A model generated the notes under the pieces. That model was not told the origin of the DNA, did not search any database, and saw only the letters and a program-made list of their open reading frames with translations. The position numbers were made by a program, and so were the translations under genes. A DNA stretch of 64,000 bases from CAZAMB01 sp964486335 (GTDB taxonomy: Bacteria; Planctomycetota; Phycisphaerae; UBA1845): contig CAZAMB010000013.1 of assembly GCA_964486335.1 (NCBI GenBank), positions 1 through 64,000 of the forward strand, given 5' to 3'. Below, one piece after another: positions 52,322 through 62,125 of the stretch; position 1 is the stretch's first letter; each line of letters opens with the position of its first letter.

Positions 52322-53155
52322 ATGGGTCAGAAATTGACATTAGCATTAGTCGTATTTGGGGCGGCCGCGGGAGCAGCGTTGTATTTGACGCGCTCCTCTC
52401 CAACCAAGAGTTCCGCGCCGGAGAAACGAAACGACAGTGGGAGTGATTCGCAAGCGCCCGTCAGTGCCTTTGAGGTGGACTTGCCAAAGGTCTCCGACCC
52501 GCAAGTGGCGGAGGCCATTGAAGATTTGCTGGCGGCGTGGGACCGGACGCCGACATTCTACGCCATGGTGAAGACATTCATTGCGGATGGGGCAGGCAAC
52601 AAGGGTCAGACCAAGGGCAAAGGGCAGTACGCCTTGGAAAAGAAGGATGGCAAGGTTCGGATCCGTTTTGAGTTGAAGAACGGCATTGAAATCCATACTG
52701 ACAGTACGGATGGATCGTTTCTGGGGACGGCGGAACACCTGATTTGGATATACGATGGGGACTATCTCTATCGATTTATCAACCAGCCGAAATTCCAGAA
52801 GGCGGTGAAGAAGCACATCGACTACAGCGAAGTGCAGCAACTCGGCGGTCGATTGCTGTTTCGAGAGCTGATCGAGAATAACAACCTTTCGTTGTTGCCC
52901 GAAGAGATGGTCGATGGGCGGGCGGCGCGGGTCATTCTGGCCAAGCCCAAGGACGGCGCCTGGCAAACGACTTATCACTTTGACAAGAGCACAGGGCTGC
53001 AACTGAAAAAGGAGGAACGGAATCCGGACGGCGAAACGAACCTGAGCATCACGCTTTCAGATATTGACACAGCGTTCACGCCCGATGCAGAAACGTGGGT
53101 GTTTGTCGTGCCGGAAAACGTTTCCTTCGTGGACGAAACCGCGCAGGGGCCGTGA
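52322..53155 (+). CDS. Exported protein, LolA-like fold
   Basis: This 277-residue protein has one N-terminal membrane anchor (KLTLALVVFGAAAGAALYL) followed by a low-complexity Ser/Pro linker (~30 residues) and a beta-rich domain. YALEKKDGKVRIRFELKNGIE and LIWIYDGDYLYRF look like the antiparallel strands of the LolA/DUF1571-type lipid-binding barrel, as in GRAARVILAKPKDGAWQTTYHF. I infer a lipid- or lipoprotein-related role, not proven. An ATG at 52289 would add 11 residues; 52322 fits a membrane anchor better. It is convergent with the NPCBM gene, so it ends before the right-hand operon. Confidence 0.6.
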   Translation: MGQKLTLALVVFGAAAGAALYLTRSSPTKSSAPEKRNDSGSDSQAPVSAFEVDLPKVSDPQVAEAIEDLLAAWDRTPTFYAMVKTFIADGAGNKGQTKGKGQYALEKKDGKVRIRFELKNGIEIHTDSTDGSFLGTAEHLIWIYDGDYLYRFINQPKFQKAVKKHIDYSEVQQLGGRLLFRELIENNNLSLLPEEMVDGRAARVILAKPKDGAWQTTYHFDKSTGLQLKKEERNPDGETNLSITLSDIDTAFTPDAETWVFVVPENVSFVDETAQGP

Positions 53156-53188
53156 AGGTGGATTGTCTGGGGAACGCACCCGGAAGGG

Positions 53189-54463
53189 TCAGGGAAGGAT
53201 GAGGCCCGGTTCGATCCAATCAAATCGGTCCTGAATGCCGCCGTTCTCTCCGTAGTCGACGACGAGTTCGATGCGACCGGCATTGGCAACGTCCACGCGG
53301 ACGGGTCCGTGCAGCCTGCCTTGGCGCAATCCCGCCTGTTGAAACCTTGGCTTGCCATCCACGAGGATCTGAACGGAAACGTCAGCTGCCGGGCCGCTGT
53401 CGTCATCCATTGCCAATGAGGTTACGAATTCGGCATATTCGCCTTTGAGTTCGAAAATGAGCCTGGAGCGGCTATGCACGCCGATTCCGTGATCGAACAT
53501 GCGCCCGGCCACGGTCAGCGGGGCGTTGAGCACGTTTCGGTCTTTCTTGTAGTCCCAATCGATCGCGAGCATCGGCGTATGTTCACTGCTGATTGGTGAC
53601 ATTTCGGACAACCATTTCCACCGCCCGCCCGCCATCGTCACCGTTGCCAGGCAATCGACGTTGATGTCGATTTCGGCTTCGGAGGACGTTTTAGCGACGA
53701 TCTTTCGATCGGTCCATTCCAACGAGACGAGCGTCAGCCTCGACCCATCACGAAACGTGGCGACGGCGAATTGGCCTATCGGAGGTTCGACCGGAGGATG
53801 AACGAATCGAGCGGCCACGGCGAGTCGGAGCGGAATCGTCGTCGGCGTGTTAGCCTGATCCATCGTGATCCCGTCGCCGTCAATCGCGGTGATGAATCCA
53901 CGAACGACATCGCCATTGGTGAGAAGGAGTCCGTCGTCGCCGGCCATGGGTCCCTTGTCGAACCATCGGGACGAATCGGCATGGGCCGGACCGACGGCCG
54001 GGGCGAATCCTATCGACTCGATTTGCTCCAAAAGTACGGTCATCCGGCCAAGGGTCGCGGTTTCCAAGGCCAGCGAATCGGGGGAACCCTTGGCGAGTCG
54101 GCCCGCGAGCAGATCACCGTTGGCCAGACGAACGCGAACAGCATCGCGCGATTGTGGGTCCGGCGCGGATGTCGATGGACTTGGGGCCTTTTCCGGAGCG
54201 ATCACTTCGATGGAAATCAGGTCGCGCGCCGGAATGTTCATCGCGTCATCGCCCGCGAGGAGGACAGCCTCGGATTGCAACGACAGGCGCGAAAGGCGAC
54301 CCGCGAGCGGTTCAAGGGTGGTGACCGTTCGGACGCGAACTTCGGGGCCGGCATCAACCTTGCGTTCGGCCGCGCCGATTGAAGCTGCCGTGAAGACCGA
54401 AGTGACGGCGAACAACACGAGCATTCCATGCGTGGGTTTTATCCTTCGCATCATCATCGTCAT
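53189..54463 (-). CDS. Secreted protein with C-terminal NPCBM domain
   Basis: This 424-residue protein starts at ATG 54463 (MTMMMRRIKPTHGM), overlapping the upstream gene's stop by four bases (ATGA). A signal peptide (MLVLFAVTSVFTAASIGAA) is followed by a beta-rich region (~30-290) that includes LRLAVAARFVHPPVEPPIG. The C-terminal ~150 residues match the NPCBM carbohydrate-binding family: FDHGIGVHSRSRLIFEL, FVTSLAMDDDSGPAADVSVQ and VDYGENGGIQDRFDWIEP. NPCBM usually occurs in glycosidases or secreted binding proteins. It is the last gene of the right-hand operon, so an envelope polysaccharide role is inferred. Confidence 0.8.
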   Translation of the reverse strand: MTMMMRRIKPTHGMLVLFAVTSVFTAASIGAAERKVDAGPEVRVRTVTTLEPLAGRLSRLSLQSEAVLLAGDDAMNIPARDLISIEVIAPEKAPSPSTSAPDPQSRDAVRVRLANGDLLAGRLAKGSPDSLALETATLGRMTVLLEQIESIGFAPAVGPAHADSSRWFDKGPMAGDDGLLLTNGDVVRGFITAIDGDGITMDQANTPTTIPLRLAVAARFVHPPVEPPIGQFAVATFRDGSRLTLVSLEWTDRKIVAKTSSEAEIDINVDCLATVTMAGGRWKWLSEMSPISSEHTPMLAIDWDYKKDRNVLNAPLTVAGRMFDHGIGVHSRSRLIFELKGEYAEFVTSLAMDDDSGPAADVSVQILVDGKPRFQQAGLRQGRLHGPVRVDVANAGRIELVVDYGENGGIQDRFDWIEPGLILP

Positions 54464-55488
54464 TTCTGAAAGATCGGGAGCAAACGCTTCGGCATTTGCA
54501 GAATGATCAACGCCATAGCGGTTCCGTATTCGTCGCCCGCCTGCCCGCGCCAAAAGCCCTCTGGTTCCTGTCGGGCGAGGAGTTCGGCGCGAACGGCCGG
54601 CCACCAGCGCGACCAATAGTCATCGCCGGCGAGAAACATTGCCTGGGCCGCATAATAATGTCCGTAGAAATAATGTCCCACGGTCTGTTCCTGCGGCGGA
54701 ATGGACTTAAGGAGGTATTCCAGTCCTCGGTTGATTTCGTCTGTGCCGTAGAGCCCGGCGTACTGCAAGGCTGCGACGCCTCCTGCGGATCGAGCGAACG
54801 CGGAACCGCCGGAATGGAGCATGTATCGAAACCCGCCGTCGGGATTCTGGCTGTCCTTCACGTATTTGATGGCGCTGTCGATGACATCCCGATCCACATA
54901 GATGCCGCCGTTGCGTGCGGCACGGAGGGCCATGACCTGGCAGACAGTGACCGAGAGGTCGGCGTCGTTTCGAACCGGCTGGTAGCGCCATCCGCCTTCT
55001 TCATTTTGCGTTCCGCCGACGAGTCGAACGGCTCGGCGAAGCGCCTCGCGAACTTCGGATCGTGGCGTCATGCCGTACACTTCGGCCAGGAATAGCGATG
55101 CGAAACCGTGTCCATACATCGGGCCGTGCGAGGTTGCAGCCGCAAGGAGGCCGCTTTCGGAACTCTGGCTCAGGATAAAGTCGAGGCTTCGTTCGACGGC
55201 GACGGCATAGCGCCCGCGACCGGGGGTGTTGCCGTCGGCGAGAAACGCAATTCCGGCCAACCCGGTGATGCCGACATGCGGGCCATAATGCGAAAGGCTG
55301 CCAAACGAGCCGTCCGCGGCCTGATTGGCGGCGAGCCACGCGAGGCCGCGCTCAACGGACTCATGCAGTTGCGGCGTGATCTCACTCTCGACGGGCGTTG
55401 CGGTGTGAAACGGCTCGGCGCGTGCGGACCACGCGCTCGGCAAGAGGGCCAGCGCGGCGATGAAGGTCAAGCGCAAATGATTGGTCAC
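54460..55488 (-). CDS. Secreted alpha/alpha-barrel protein, terpene-cyclase/prenyltransferase fold
   Basis: This 342-residue protein starts with GTG 55488, overlapping the previous stop (GTGA). A signal peptide (RLTFIAALALLPSAWSARAE) is followed by repeats typical of the squalene-hopene cyclase/prenyltransferase alpha-barrel: LAWLAANQAADGSFGS, LVGGTQNEEGGWRYQP, VKDSQNPDGGFRYML and LARQEPEGFWRGQ. The helical repeats end in QxxDGGW-like turns. The catalytic DxDD of cyclases is not evident; the nearest is NDADLS. It is therefore probably a scaffold or binding protein and not a cyclase. It is exported, unlike known cyclases. Confidence 0.82.
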   Translation of the reverse strand: MTNHLRLTFIAALALLPSAWSARAEPFHTATPVESEITPQLHESVERGLAWLAANQAADGSFGSLSHYGPHVGITGLAGIAFLADGNTPGRGRYAVAVERSLDFILSQSSESGLLAAATSHGPMYGHGFASLFLAEVYGMTPRSEVREALRRAVRLVGGTQNEEGGWRYQPVRNDADLSVTVCQVMALRAARNGGIYVDRDVIDSAIKYVKDSQNPDGGFRYMLHSGGSAFARSAGGVAALQYAGLYGTDEINRGLEYLLKSIPPQEQTVGHYFYGHYYAAQAMFLAGDDYWSRWWPAVRAELLARQEPEGFWRGQAGDEYGTAMALIILQMPKRLLPIFQK

Positions 55489-56138
55489 CGATCCGACTCC
55501 TGAAGGGAACGATAATACCGCTCGACCCAGAGTCGATAGCGTTCGATGAACTGCTCCTCGATGCCTTGAATCACTTCTTCGCGGTCGCGCTGCGGAAGAT
55601 TCCCCCAACCTCGTCGGGCGTCGCGAAGCTCGCCGCCGGGTCTTGGCGCCTGCACCTCGGCCGCGCCGGGAGGCGCATCAGCGACGCCTTCATCGGACGG
55701 TTTTCCGGCTTGGGCAGTCCGCTTTGACTCGACCTTTCCGGAAGCGGACGGGAGCTTACGCTTGTCCGCGTTCTTCGTCGAAGTGGGGCTGACGGAGCGG
55801 ACGCGTCGCCGGGCCGCGGCCGCCTTGATCGCCTCGTCGAGTTTCGTCGAAATCTCGCGTTGGACGGTAAGCGTTTGTTCGCCGGGATCGAAGTCCGTCT
55901 GGACCCGGTGAACGACGTCGTCCATCATCCGCATGACGGCGTCCATCAGGTCTTCTTCGGTTTCGTTCACAGCCTTGCGGGTGAGCCGGTTGACAAGATC
56001 GTCCGATGATTGTGCCTTTCGGTCGTCTGCCGCACGAGACGGTTCGCCCTCGCTGATTGATTGTGCCATCGACGAAATCGGCATCAATCCGACAAGGACC
56101 GCTGTCGTAAATTTTTGGATGAATTGCCGTCGCGGCAT
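55485..56138 (-). CDS. Hypothetical exported protein with Tat-like signal
   Basis: This 217-residue protein begins with PRRQFIQKFTTAVLVGLM, a twin-arginine-like signal (RRxFI with a hydrophobic stretch, then AQ). The mature part is helical and charged (DLVNRLTRKAVNETEEDLMD), then a Lys/Ser/Ala-rich linker, then a short C-terminal helix with QGIEEQFIERYRLWVERYY. I recognise no family. The ATG lies six bases after the previous stop, and its own stop overlaps the next gene. It may be a structural partner of the coiled-coil protein. The Tat assignment is inference. Confidence 0.7.
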   Translation of the reverse strand: MPRRQFIQKFTTAVLVGLMPISSMAQSISEGEPSRAADDRKAQSSDDLVNRLTRKAVNETEEDLMDAVMRMMDDVVHRVQTDFDPGEQTLTVQREISTKLDEAIKAAAARRRVRSVSPTSTKNADKRKLPSASGKVESKRTAQAGKPSDEGVADAPPGAAEVQAPRPGGELRDARRGWGNLPQRDREEVIQGIEEQFIERYRLWVERYYRSLQESDR

Positions 56139-56144
56139 AGTCGT

Positions 56145-59100
56145 TCAGCGTCCTTTCGCGCGGCTGGTCACCATTTCGGTCAGACGGCGGACTTCGATCT
56201 GGTCTTCGCCGATCATGGAAAGTTGTCGCAAGTCCTTTTCCGACGGATGTTGGACGTCGAACCGGGCGTAAAGCGCGGCGGTTCGATCGTTGATGTCATT
56301 CTGCATGGTCTTCAGGACGAGCAACTCCGCGACGGTCGGCACGGGAGCAGTCGATGCGCTTGCGCCCGCTCCGCCGCCTCCTCCGCTTTCTGCTTCGGCA
56401 AACTCGGTGTCCAACGGCATGGATTCGGTTTGGGCGATCGCAGCGATCAGCTTTTGCAGTTCGGCGGCGATGCGTTCGGTGGTGGAAAGCAGGCTTTCGT
56501 CCACGCGTCGCTCATCCAGCGCCGACCGGGTTTCCTCCATCCATCGCCCGACACGCTCCAGCGCCCAACGAAACACGGCGACCTGTTCAAAGTCCGGCAA
56601 GACGCGGTCCACCGAGTTGCGCGCTTCCATTTGCTCTCGGGCAAGCCTTGAGGCTTCGCGGGTTTCCGCACGACCAAGCCGCCCGATCTTGTCCATCGAG
56701 GCCTTCAAATCGATCACACCCGCGTTGATTTTCTGTTGCGCGGCGAGCATGACCTGTAAGTCGTCTCGGATTTCGTCGAGTGTCTTGCGCAGCAATGCCT
56801 CGGCGGTCTGTTGTTCCGCGGCGAGGAGCGAATCATGGGCCTCGGTCAGCGACTTGATCGCTTCATCCTGGAAAGCGGTTGCGGCGGGGGGGTTTTTCGC
56901 CAGGAGTTCGGCCTCGGCCTTCGTCATCGGGGTGGACGATTGTCGAACGAGTCGTCCGGCCTCGAGGGTTTGCTCACCGTCCATCAATTCTTCGCCGAGC
57001 AATCGTGCGTTGCGCGCGAGCGTTCTCTGGAGACCGGCGGCGGCGTCCAACATCGAGAGTTCCACGTTTTCAGTCGTCGCCGCCTCCGTGGACGCACGAA
57101 TTGTCTGCTGTTCGTCGATCAGGGCCTTCACCTGTTTGGCCGCGTCATCAATTTGCTTGCGGAGCCTTGCCAGCTCGCGCGTTTCCCGTTCGCGGAGTGA
57201 ATCGAGCATGCGGCGCAGCGCCGCTTCGGTGGCTTTCTGTGCGTCGTTGGCGGCGGTCGTTCGGTTTTCGCCGACGGCCTGGGCCGCTTCGCGGAGTTTG
57301 CGAATGATGTCATCGGCCCGGGCGGAGCGAAGCGTGGCGTCGATGGCGTCCGCGGTGGAGGCATCCTTGTCGCGGGAGGCGTCGCGCAGCTGTTCGAGCC
57401 GGGCGAGGTGTTCGCCGACATCGTCGGCAAGCTGTTCTTGCGAACGCTGGGTCCGGCGCAGTTCGTCTCGCTGGGCGGGTTCCAGCGCGTCTGATGATTT
57501 GCCGAGCGTTGCCCTGCCCAGTTCAGTCGTCCGCGCGAGAATGTCCGTCTGCCGATCTAGAAAGTCGCGTGTCCGCGCGACCAAACTCTGAAAATTTCCC
57601 CAACGGTTCATGGATCGCAGGGCGTCCTGCAATTGTTCGATGACGGCATCCTGCGAAAGCAGGGCTTCTGCGACACGATCCTGTTCCGCGGCTGGTTCGT
57701 TCATGTCGCGCGTCTGTCCGAGCGATGTTCCGGCGGCGGTCGCCGGGCCCAATGCGACCGCGCGCACCGTTTCCGCCAAGGCTCCCACGCGGGCACCGTC
57801 GTCGGCCGCGCCGCCGAGATTCTCCTCGAGGCGGCGACCGAGTTCATCGAACCGAGCGGCGGTCTCACGCAATTGGCGAGCAAGCCGCAATTGCGACACC
57901 GAAAGTCCGGCTGCCGCATCACGCTGGGTTTCGCTCAACGCCTGAGCCGCGTCTTCCGTCATGAGTAGCTGGCGTGTTCGATCCTGCAAATCGGATTGCT
58001 CGAGCATCATCCGCCGAACGCGGTCTTCCAGCGTCGTCAGGTCTTCTCGAATTCGGGATTCGAGATCCGCCTCGCTGATGACCTTGAGTCTCATGGGAGC
58101 GGACCGGCTATCGTGGCCGTGAACATCACCGTCGCGGTGGTTGTCGGTGGCGCGCGCCGAGTAGATCACCATGTCGCCCGGCGACAGATTAAGCTCTGCC
58201 AGGTTCCAAGAATGTCGGACCACGGCCTGTTGATCCGATCCGGAGTCATCGATCCGCATGGCCTCGGACAAGGGAATGATCACGGGTTCGGGCTTGGAGG
58301 GCAGCTCCGCGACGAGGTCCATCCTTTCAATCCCGAAGTCGTCCTCGGCGCGAACCAAGAGTTGAACGGAGCCTCGCGGCGTGACCTCCAGGGACGAAGG
58401 CGGCTCCACAATGGAGACAGTTGGGGCGGCGTCGGGAACCCCTTGGACAACGTAGAGCGGCGCGCCGCGGTTTTCAAATCCGTATTCGTCGCGTAGTTCG
58501 GGACGAAACTCCAGGTCGTCGGTTACTTCGAATCGCGTCGCCATCTTGAAGGGATCGTCGGGATCCACTTCGAGCGGCATAAAATCACCTGATTCCAGTC
58601 TCAGACCGAGTGACGATTGGGTTGCGTCCGCCGAAATGGGCTTGCTTGTGCGGAGCGAAACGGTGACGAATCCGCCAAAGGTCACAATGATCGGTCCGTC
58701 ACGAAAATCGGCCACGCGCGAAGGTCTCGCGGTGGCATAGGGCGGCGGTTCGATCGTGGCGAGCGCTTCGATGACTTCGGGTCGTCGTACGACGCGAATC
58801 GAAGCGGGATTACGGGCCGTGCTGTCATCGCCGGCCTCAAACCAGTACGTGAGGTCGGCGGTCACGGATTCAATCGTCGCCGAAAACACGCCGTCGCCGT
58901 CGTTCCGCAGCGCCAGGCTGTTAACGGTGCCGTCCTGTTCGCGCAGGCGCACGATCGCACGAAGCGACTCATGCATTCCGCGCCGGACTTCCATCCGAAC
59001 GACGGCCGCCTCGCCCATCGCCACGGTCTGACCGGCCGTCATAGGGAGAATCGAGACACTTCGGGGCCATTCGATTTCGCCCCAGGGATAGATGTAGCGG

Positions 59101-59621
59101 TACAGTCCCGTGCGAACCCAGTCGGGGGCGCTCCAGCCGATCAAACTCAGCGCGACCATGCTGGCACAGAATAATCCGGCGCGCCAAGCCAGCGGAGCGG
59201 CGGTCAGCGATGATTCGATGCGATAGTCTCCCAGCGCTCTTTCGGTGGATTCGACCACACGCCGAGCCATGGTGGACGCTTCGGCGTCTCCGCGCTGGAG
59301 AAAATTGACGCTGCTGGCGAGTCGGTCCTGCAACGGCTGGAAATGCTGCTCCACCTTTCCGGCGAGTTTGGAAATATCCAGTTGAGCGCGCAGCGGGGCC
59401 ACGATCCAATGCATGACCGCGCCGACGAACCCCGCGAAGAACAAGGCCGCGGAAAACATTCGCAGCAGCGGCGGCAGCGCCACCAGCCAGTCCACCGAGA
59501 CGACAGTGAGAAACGACGCCACGCCGCCCGCCAGCACCGCGAACAGTCCATAGAGCACGAGCCGCCGGCGGACCATTCGGCGCAGTTTGTTAAGTCGTAG
59601 AATGATGGGCGACTCAGGCAT
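56145..59621 (-). CDS. Large membrane protein with Ig-like and coiled-coil regions (DUF4175-like)
   Basis: This 1158-residue protein starts at ATG 59621 with GGAGG six bases upstream. Three N-terminal membrane segments are seen (LVLYGLFAVLAGGVASFLTV, RMFSAALFFAGFVGAVMH, LFCASMVALSLIGW). Residues ~190-540 are beta-rich, Ig/CARDB-like (VEMRVRRGMHES-type, MVIYSARATDN). Residues ~540-1150 are long coiled coils rich in Arg, Glu and Ala (LEDRVRRMMLEQSDLQDRTR; LRETAARFDELGRRLEENLG). No catalytic motif is visible. Similar proteins of the DUF4175 type sit with VWA genes in Planctomycetota, as far as I know. It may bridge the inner membrane to other operon products. Confidence 0.78.
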   Translation of the reverse strand: MPESPIILRLNKLRRMVRRRLVLYGLFAVLAGGVASFLTVVSVDWLVALPPLLRMFSAALFFAGFVGAVMHWIVAPLRAQLDISKLAGKVEQHFQPLQDRLASSVNFLQRGDAEASTMARRVVESTERALGDYRIESSLTAAPLAWRAGLFCASMVALSLIGWSAPDWVRTGLYRYIYPWGEIEWPRSVSILPMTAGQTVAMGEAAVVRMEVRRGMHESLRAIVRLREQDGTVNSLALRNDGDGVFSATIESVTADLTYWFEAGDDSTARNPASIRVVRRPEVIEALATIEPPPYATARPSRVADFRDGPIIVTFGGFVTVSLRTSKPISADATQSSLGLRLESGDFMPLEVDPDDPFKMATRFEVTDDLEFRPELRDEYGFENRGAPLYVVQGVPDAAPTVSIVEPPSSLEVTPRGSVQLLVRAEDDFGIERMDLVAELPSKPEPVIIPLSEAMRIDDSGSDQQAVVRHSWNLAELNLSPGDMVIYSARATDNHRDGDVHGHDSRSAPMRLKVISEADLESRIREDLTTLEDRVRRMMLEQSDLQDRTRQLLMTEDAAQALSETQRDAAAGLSVSQLRLARQLRETAARFDELGRRLEENLGGAADDGARVGALAETVRAVALGPATAAGTSLGQTRDMNEPAAEQDRVAEALLSQDAVIEQLQDALRSMNRWGNFQSLVARTRDFLDRQTDILARTTELGRATLGKSSDALEPAQRDELRRTQRSQEQLADDVGEHLARLEQLRDASRDKDASTADAIDATLRSARADDIIRKLREAAQAVGENRTTAANDAQKATEAALRRMLDSLRERETRELARLRKQIDDAAKQVKALIDEQQTIRASTEAATTENVELSMLDAAAGLQRTLARNARLLGEELMDGEQTLEAGRLVRQSSTPMTKAEAELLAKNPPAATAFQDEAIKSLTEAHDSLLAAEQQTAEALLRKTLDEIRDDLQVMLAAQQKINAGVIDLKASMDKIGRLGRAETREASRLAREQMEARNSVDRVLPDFEQVAVFRWALERVGRWMEETRSALDERRVDESLLSTTERIAAELQKLIAAIAQTESMPLDTEFAEAESGGGGGAGASASTAPVPTVAELLVLKTMQNDINDRTAALYARFDVQHPSEKDLRQLSMIGEDQIEVRRLTEMVTSRAKGR

Positions 59622-59679
59622 GGTGCCTCCGGAATGAGCGTTCATCGAGTTCGGCGAACCGGTCGACGGGATTCAGGCA

Positions 59680-62103
59680 TCAAAGCAGCCCAAACAGTTT
59701 GCGAAGCCCCCATTCCATTGAAATCATAAGAACGAAAAGTCCAAAAACCAATTTCGAGTCCCACAATGGCTCTGTAACATCATCGGGAATCCGCACGCTG
59801 CGGTCTCGAATGGCCCCGAAATCCGCTTCCAATTGATCGAGCAGCACGACCTTGCCGCCCGTCGCCGCCGCGATGCGTTCCAGTGTCTCGTGGTCGGCCT
59901 CGGGTCGGCGGGCCTCGAAATCGGGACGATCCACACGGATTCCGGCCGATGCCGAAGCACCGGGTGCGACTGGAATATCGGTCGGCGCGAGGGAGAACGA
60001 GCCGGGCATTGGCGGAACGAAGGCGCCTTCAAACAGGTTTGATTGGGGTCCGAGCCGGTGAATCTCGACCATTTCGACGGCATCGTCGCGTATCGGGGGC
60101 GCCGCGGCTTCGGTCGGCCGTGAAACACGGATCATCACAGACTCGCCGAGGCCGTCGAGCAATCGAGGATCGAACAACTCCAAGCGCAGGTGAACAGTTT
60201 GCCCATAGGCGTAGACGCGGCGATCGGTTCGAAAGTCAAACCGTCGATCGCCGGGACCGCGAGCGTCGCGCATCAGCTCGCGCGCGACGCGAACCCAATA
60301 CCCGTCGTAAATCAGTTCGCCGGTGTGACGACGCCATCGCCAGGTGTCGTCGGTTGCCTGAAAGAAGAGCTTGCCGGCGCCATACCGTCCAAGCACGACG
60401 ATCGGCATCGGCCCGGACAGAGCGTGCAGGTTTGGATGTTCGGCCAGCACCGACGCTCCCGGTCGCGGACCCAGCGTTCGTGCGACCCAGAACAACTCGG
60501 GAAGCGAGGCGAAGATGGCGTCGTTCTTTTCTCGATCCGCCGAGATTCGGAACAACCTGCTTTCGCGGCCTTCGGGTGTGAGAATCGGTTGAAATCCCGT
60601 TGTCAGCGGGGCTTCGTATCGACCGAGAAATTGAGGATCGATGGAGACGGGGATGAGGCGCTCCAGCGGTGTGCCGAGAAACCGTTGCGGCGCGAAGCGT
60701 TCACCGGCGATGAGGGCGAATCCGCCGCCTTCGTTGCCGACGTAATCGAGCAGCATGTTCATCTGTTGCACGGTCAGCCAGCCGCCGCGCGGGTCCACAT
60801 CGCCGAACATGACCACACCGTACCGGTTGAGTTCTTCGGGGGTTTCCGGAAAACGGCGGATGGGCTGCGTTCCTTCCTGCACAAAGTCTTCGTCGGCCTC
60901 GAGCAAGAGTACGCTCAGTTCCATGGACTTTTCGCGGACGAGCGCGTTCTTGAGAAAGCGGTATTCGAATCGTGGATACCCGTCGACGTACAAGACATTC
61001 AGGCGATCCTGAAGAACGGTCATGTTCACTGCATCGTTGTTGTTCTCCGCATTTCGTTCACCCGGCAGCGTGGGCACGCGGATCCGATAACGAGCGTCAC
61101 CCACGCGGGTCGGCCGCGCACGAAGCTCAACGGTTTTTGACGGCGATTCCGGATCGAGCGTAACCGACTCCTCGGCGGCGACGTCGCCCGTTTGATCGTC
61201 GATCAGTTGGATCTTGAAAGATACCGGCTCATGCAGGCCGCGCGCCGATACCGGCGCTTCGACGGCAAATACGTCGTTCGCGAATACGCTGCTTTGTGCT
61301 CGAACCGCGCCGAGTTCAACGTCAATCGGACTGATCGGCGACCCGATCAACATGGGAAATATCGGTATTTGCCGATCGGACGCGGCATCCAGCGCGTCCT
61401 TCAGACTGGTCGGTTGAGTGGTCTGCCCGTCGGTGGCCAGAACGATCGCCGCCAACCGTCGTCCGTGAGATCGCTCGATGACCGAGCGAATCGCGCCTGC
61501 GAGGTCGGTGCTCGCGCCGTCGGGCGAGGTTGCGCGGATTGCCGAAACCACCGACTCCGGAGAACTCTTCGCTGTGGTTATTGCGCGCGATTCCGCAGTT
61601 CCGGCGAAGGTGACCACCTCCAGCGCGTTGTTGTGCAACAAATGCGTGATCGGTCCGGCTTCGTTGCGGAGCAGACTCCTTCGAATCAAGTCCAGGCGTG
61701 TCGTCTCTTCCAGCGCTTCGGCGCGATCAAGATCTGCACCGCGAGCGACAGCCGCTGCCAGCGTCGGATCGGCGTAATTGTCGGTAGCAGCCATGCTCAT
61801 CGACGCGTCGAGCATCAGCACCACGCGGGCCGATTCCTCACGATCTCGCTGGAAAACGAGCTGTGGCCGACACAGCACCGCCACGACCAGCGCGAATAAC
61901 GCGCATCGCAACGAGAGAAGCACGATCCGCCGGGCGGTGGACGTCCGCTCGCGCCAAATGATGGTCAGAAACCATGCCGCCACGGGCAGTCCGACCGCGA
62001 GCAACATCCACGCGGGCACTTCGTTTTCCCAGCGCAGCAACAGCGGCGCGTCCCGCTCAAGGCGGATATTGCGAAGCCCGAGCAACCATTCCAGCCAATG
62101 CAT
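59680..62103 (-). CDS. VWA-domain membrane protein with amidotransferase-like domain
   Basis: This 807-residue protein starts at ATG 62103 (MHWLEWLLGLRNI) after a 22-base gap. Two N-terminal membrane helices (AWMLLAVGLPVAAWFLTIIW; LSLRCALFALVVAVLCRPQ) precede a VWA domain with the MIDAS-like motif DASMSM (VVLMLDASMSMAATD). Beyond it lie a beta-rich region (LHEPVSFKIQLIDDQTG) and an amidotransferase-like alpha/beta domain (LYVDGYPRFEYRFLKNAL, YVGNEGGGFALIAGER). A C-terminal membrane helix (LVFGLFVLMISMEWGL) ends the protein. The MIDAS Asp-x-Ser-x-Ser is intact, so metal-dependent binding of a partner is plausible. Domain names are by resemblance. Confidence 0.82.
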   Translation of the reverse strand: MHWLEWLLGLRNIRLERDAPLLLRWENEVPAWMLLAVGLPVAAWFLTIIWRERTSTARRIVLLSLRCALFALVVAVLCRPQLVFQRDREESARVVLMLDASMSMAATDNYADPTLAAAVARGADLDRAEALEETTRLDLIRRSLLRNEAGPITHLLHNNALEVVTFAGTAESRAITTAKSSPESVVSAIRATSPDGASTDLAGAIRSVIERSHGRRLAAIVLATDGQTTQPTSLKDALDAASDRQIPIFPMLIGSPISPIDVELGAVRAQSSVFANDVFAVEAPVSARGLHEPVSFKIQLIDDQTGDVAAEESVTLDPESPSKTVELRARPTRVGDARYRIRVPTLPGERNAENNNDAVNMTVLQDRLNVLYVDGYPRFEYRFLKNALVREKSMELSVLLLEADEDFVQEGTQPIRRFPETPEELNRYGVVMFGDVDPRGGWLTVQQMNMLLDYVGNEGGGFALIAGERFAPQRFLGTPLERLIPVSIDPQFLGRYEAPLTTGFQPILTPEGRESRLFRISADREKNDAIFASLPELFWVARTLGPRPGASVLAEHPNLHALSGPMPIVVLGRYGAGKLFFQATDDTWRWRRHTGELIYDGYWVRVARELMRDARGPGDRRFDFRTDRRVYAYGQTVHLRLELFDPRLLDGLGESVMIRVSRPTEAAAPPIRDDAVEMVEIHRLGPQSNLFEGAFVPPMPGSFSLAPTDIPVAPGASASAGIRVDRPDFEARRPEADHETLERIAAATGGKVVLLDQLEADFGAIRDRSVRIPDDVTEPLWDSKLVFGLFVLMISMEWGLRKLFGLL

Positions 62104-62125
62104 CCGTACAGAATCCCCCGGCGAA

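Noticed and set aside
56290..57591. 433-codon Ser/Ala-rich + strand frame
   Set aside because: Antisense shadow of the coiled-coil region of the 1158-residue protein; Ser-rich content comes from reversed Glu/Arg/Ala codons.
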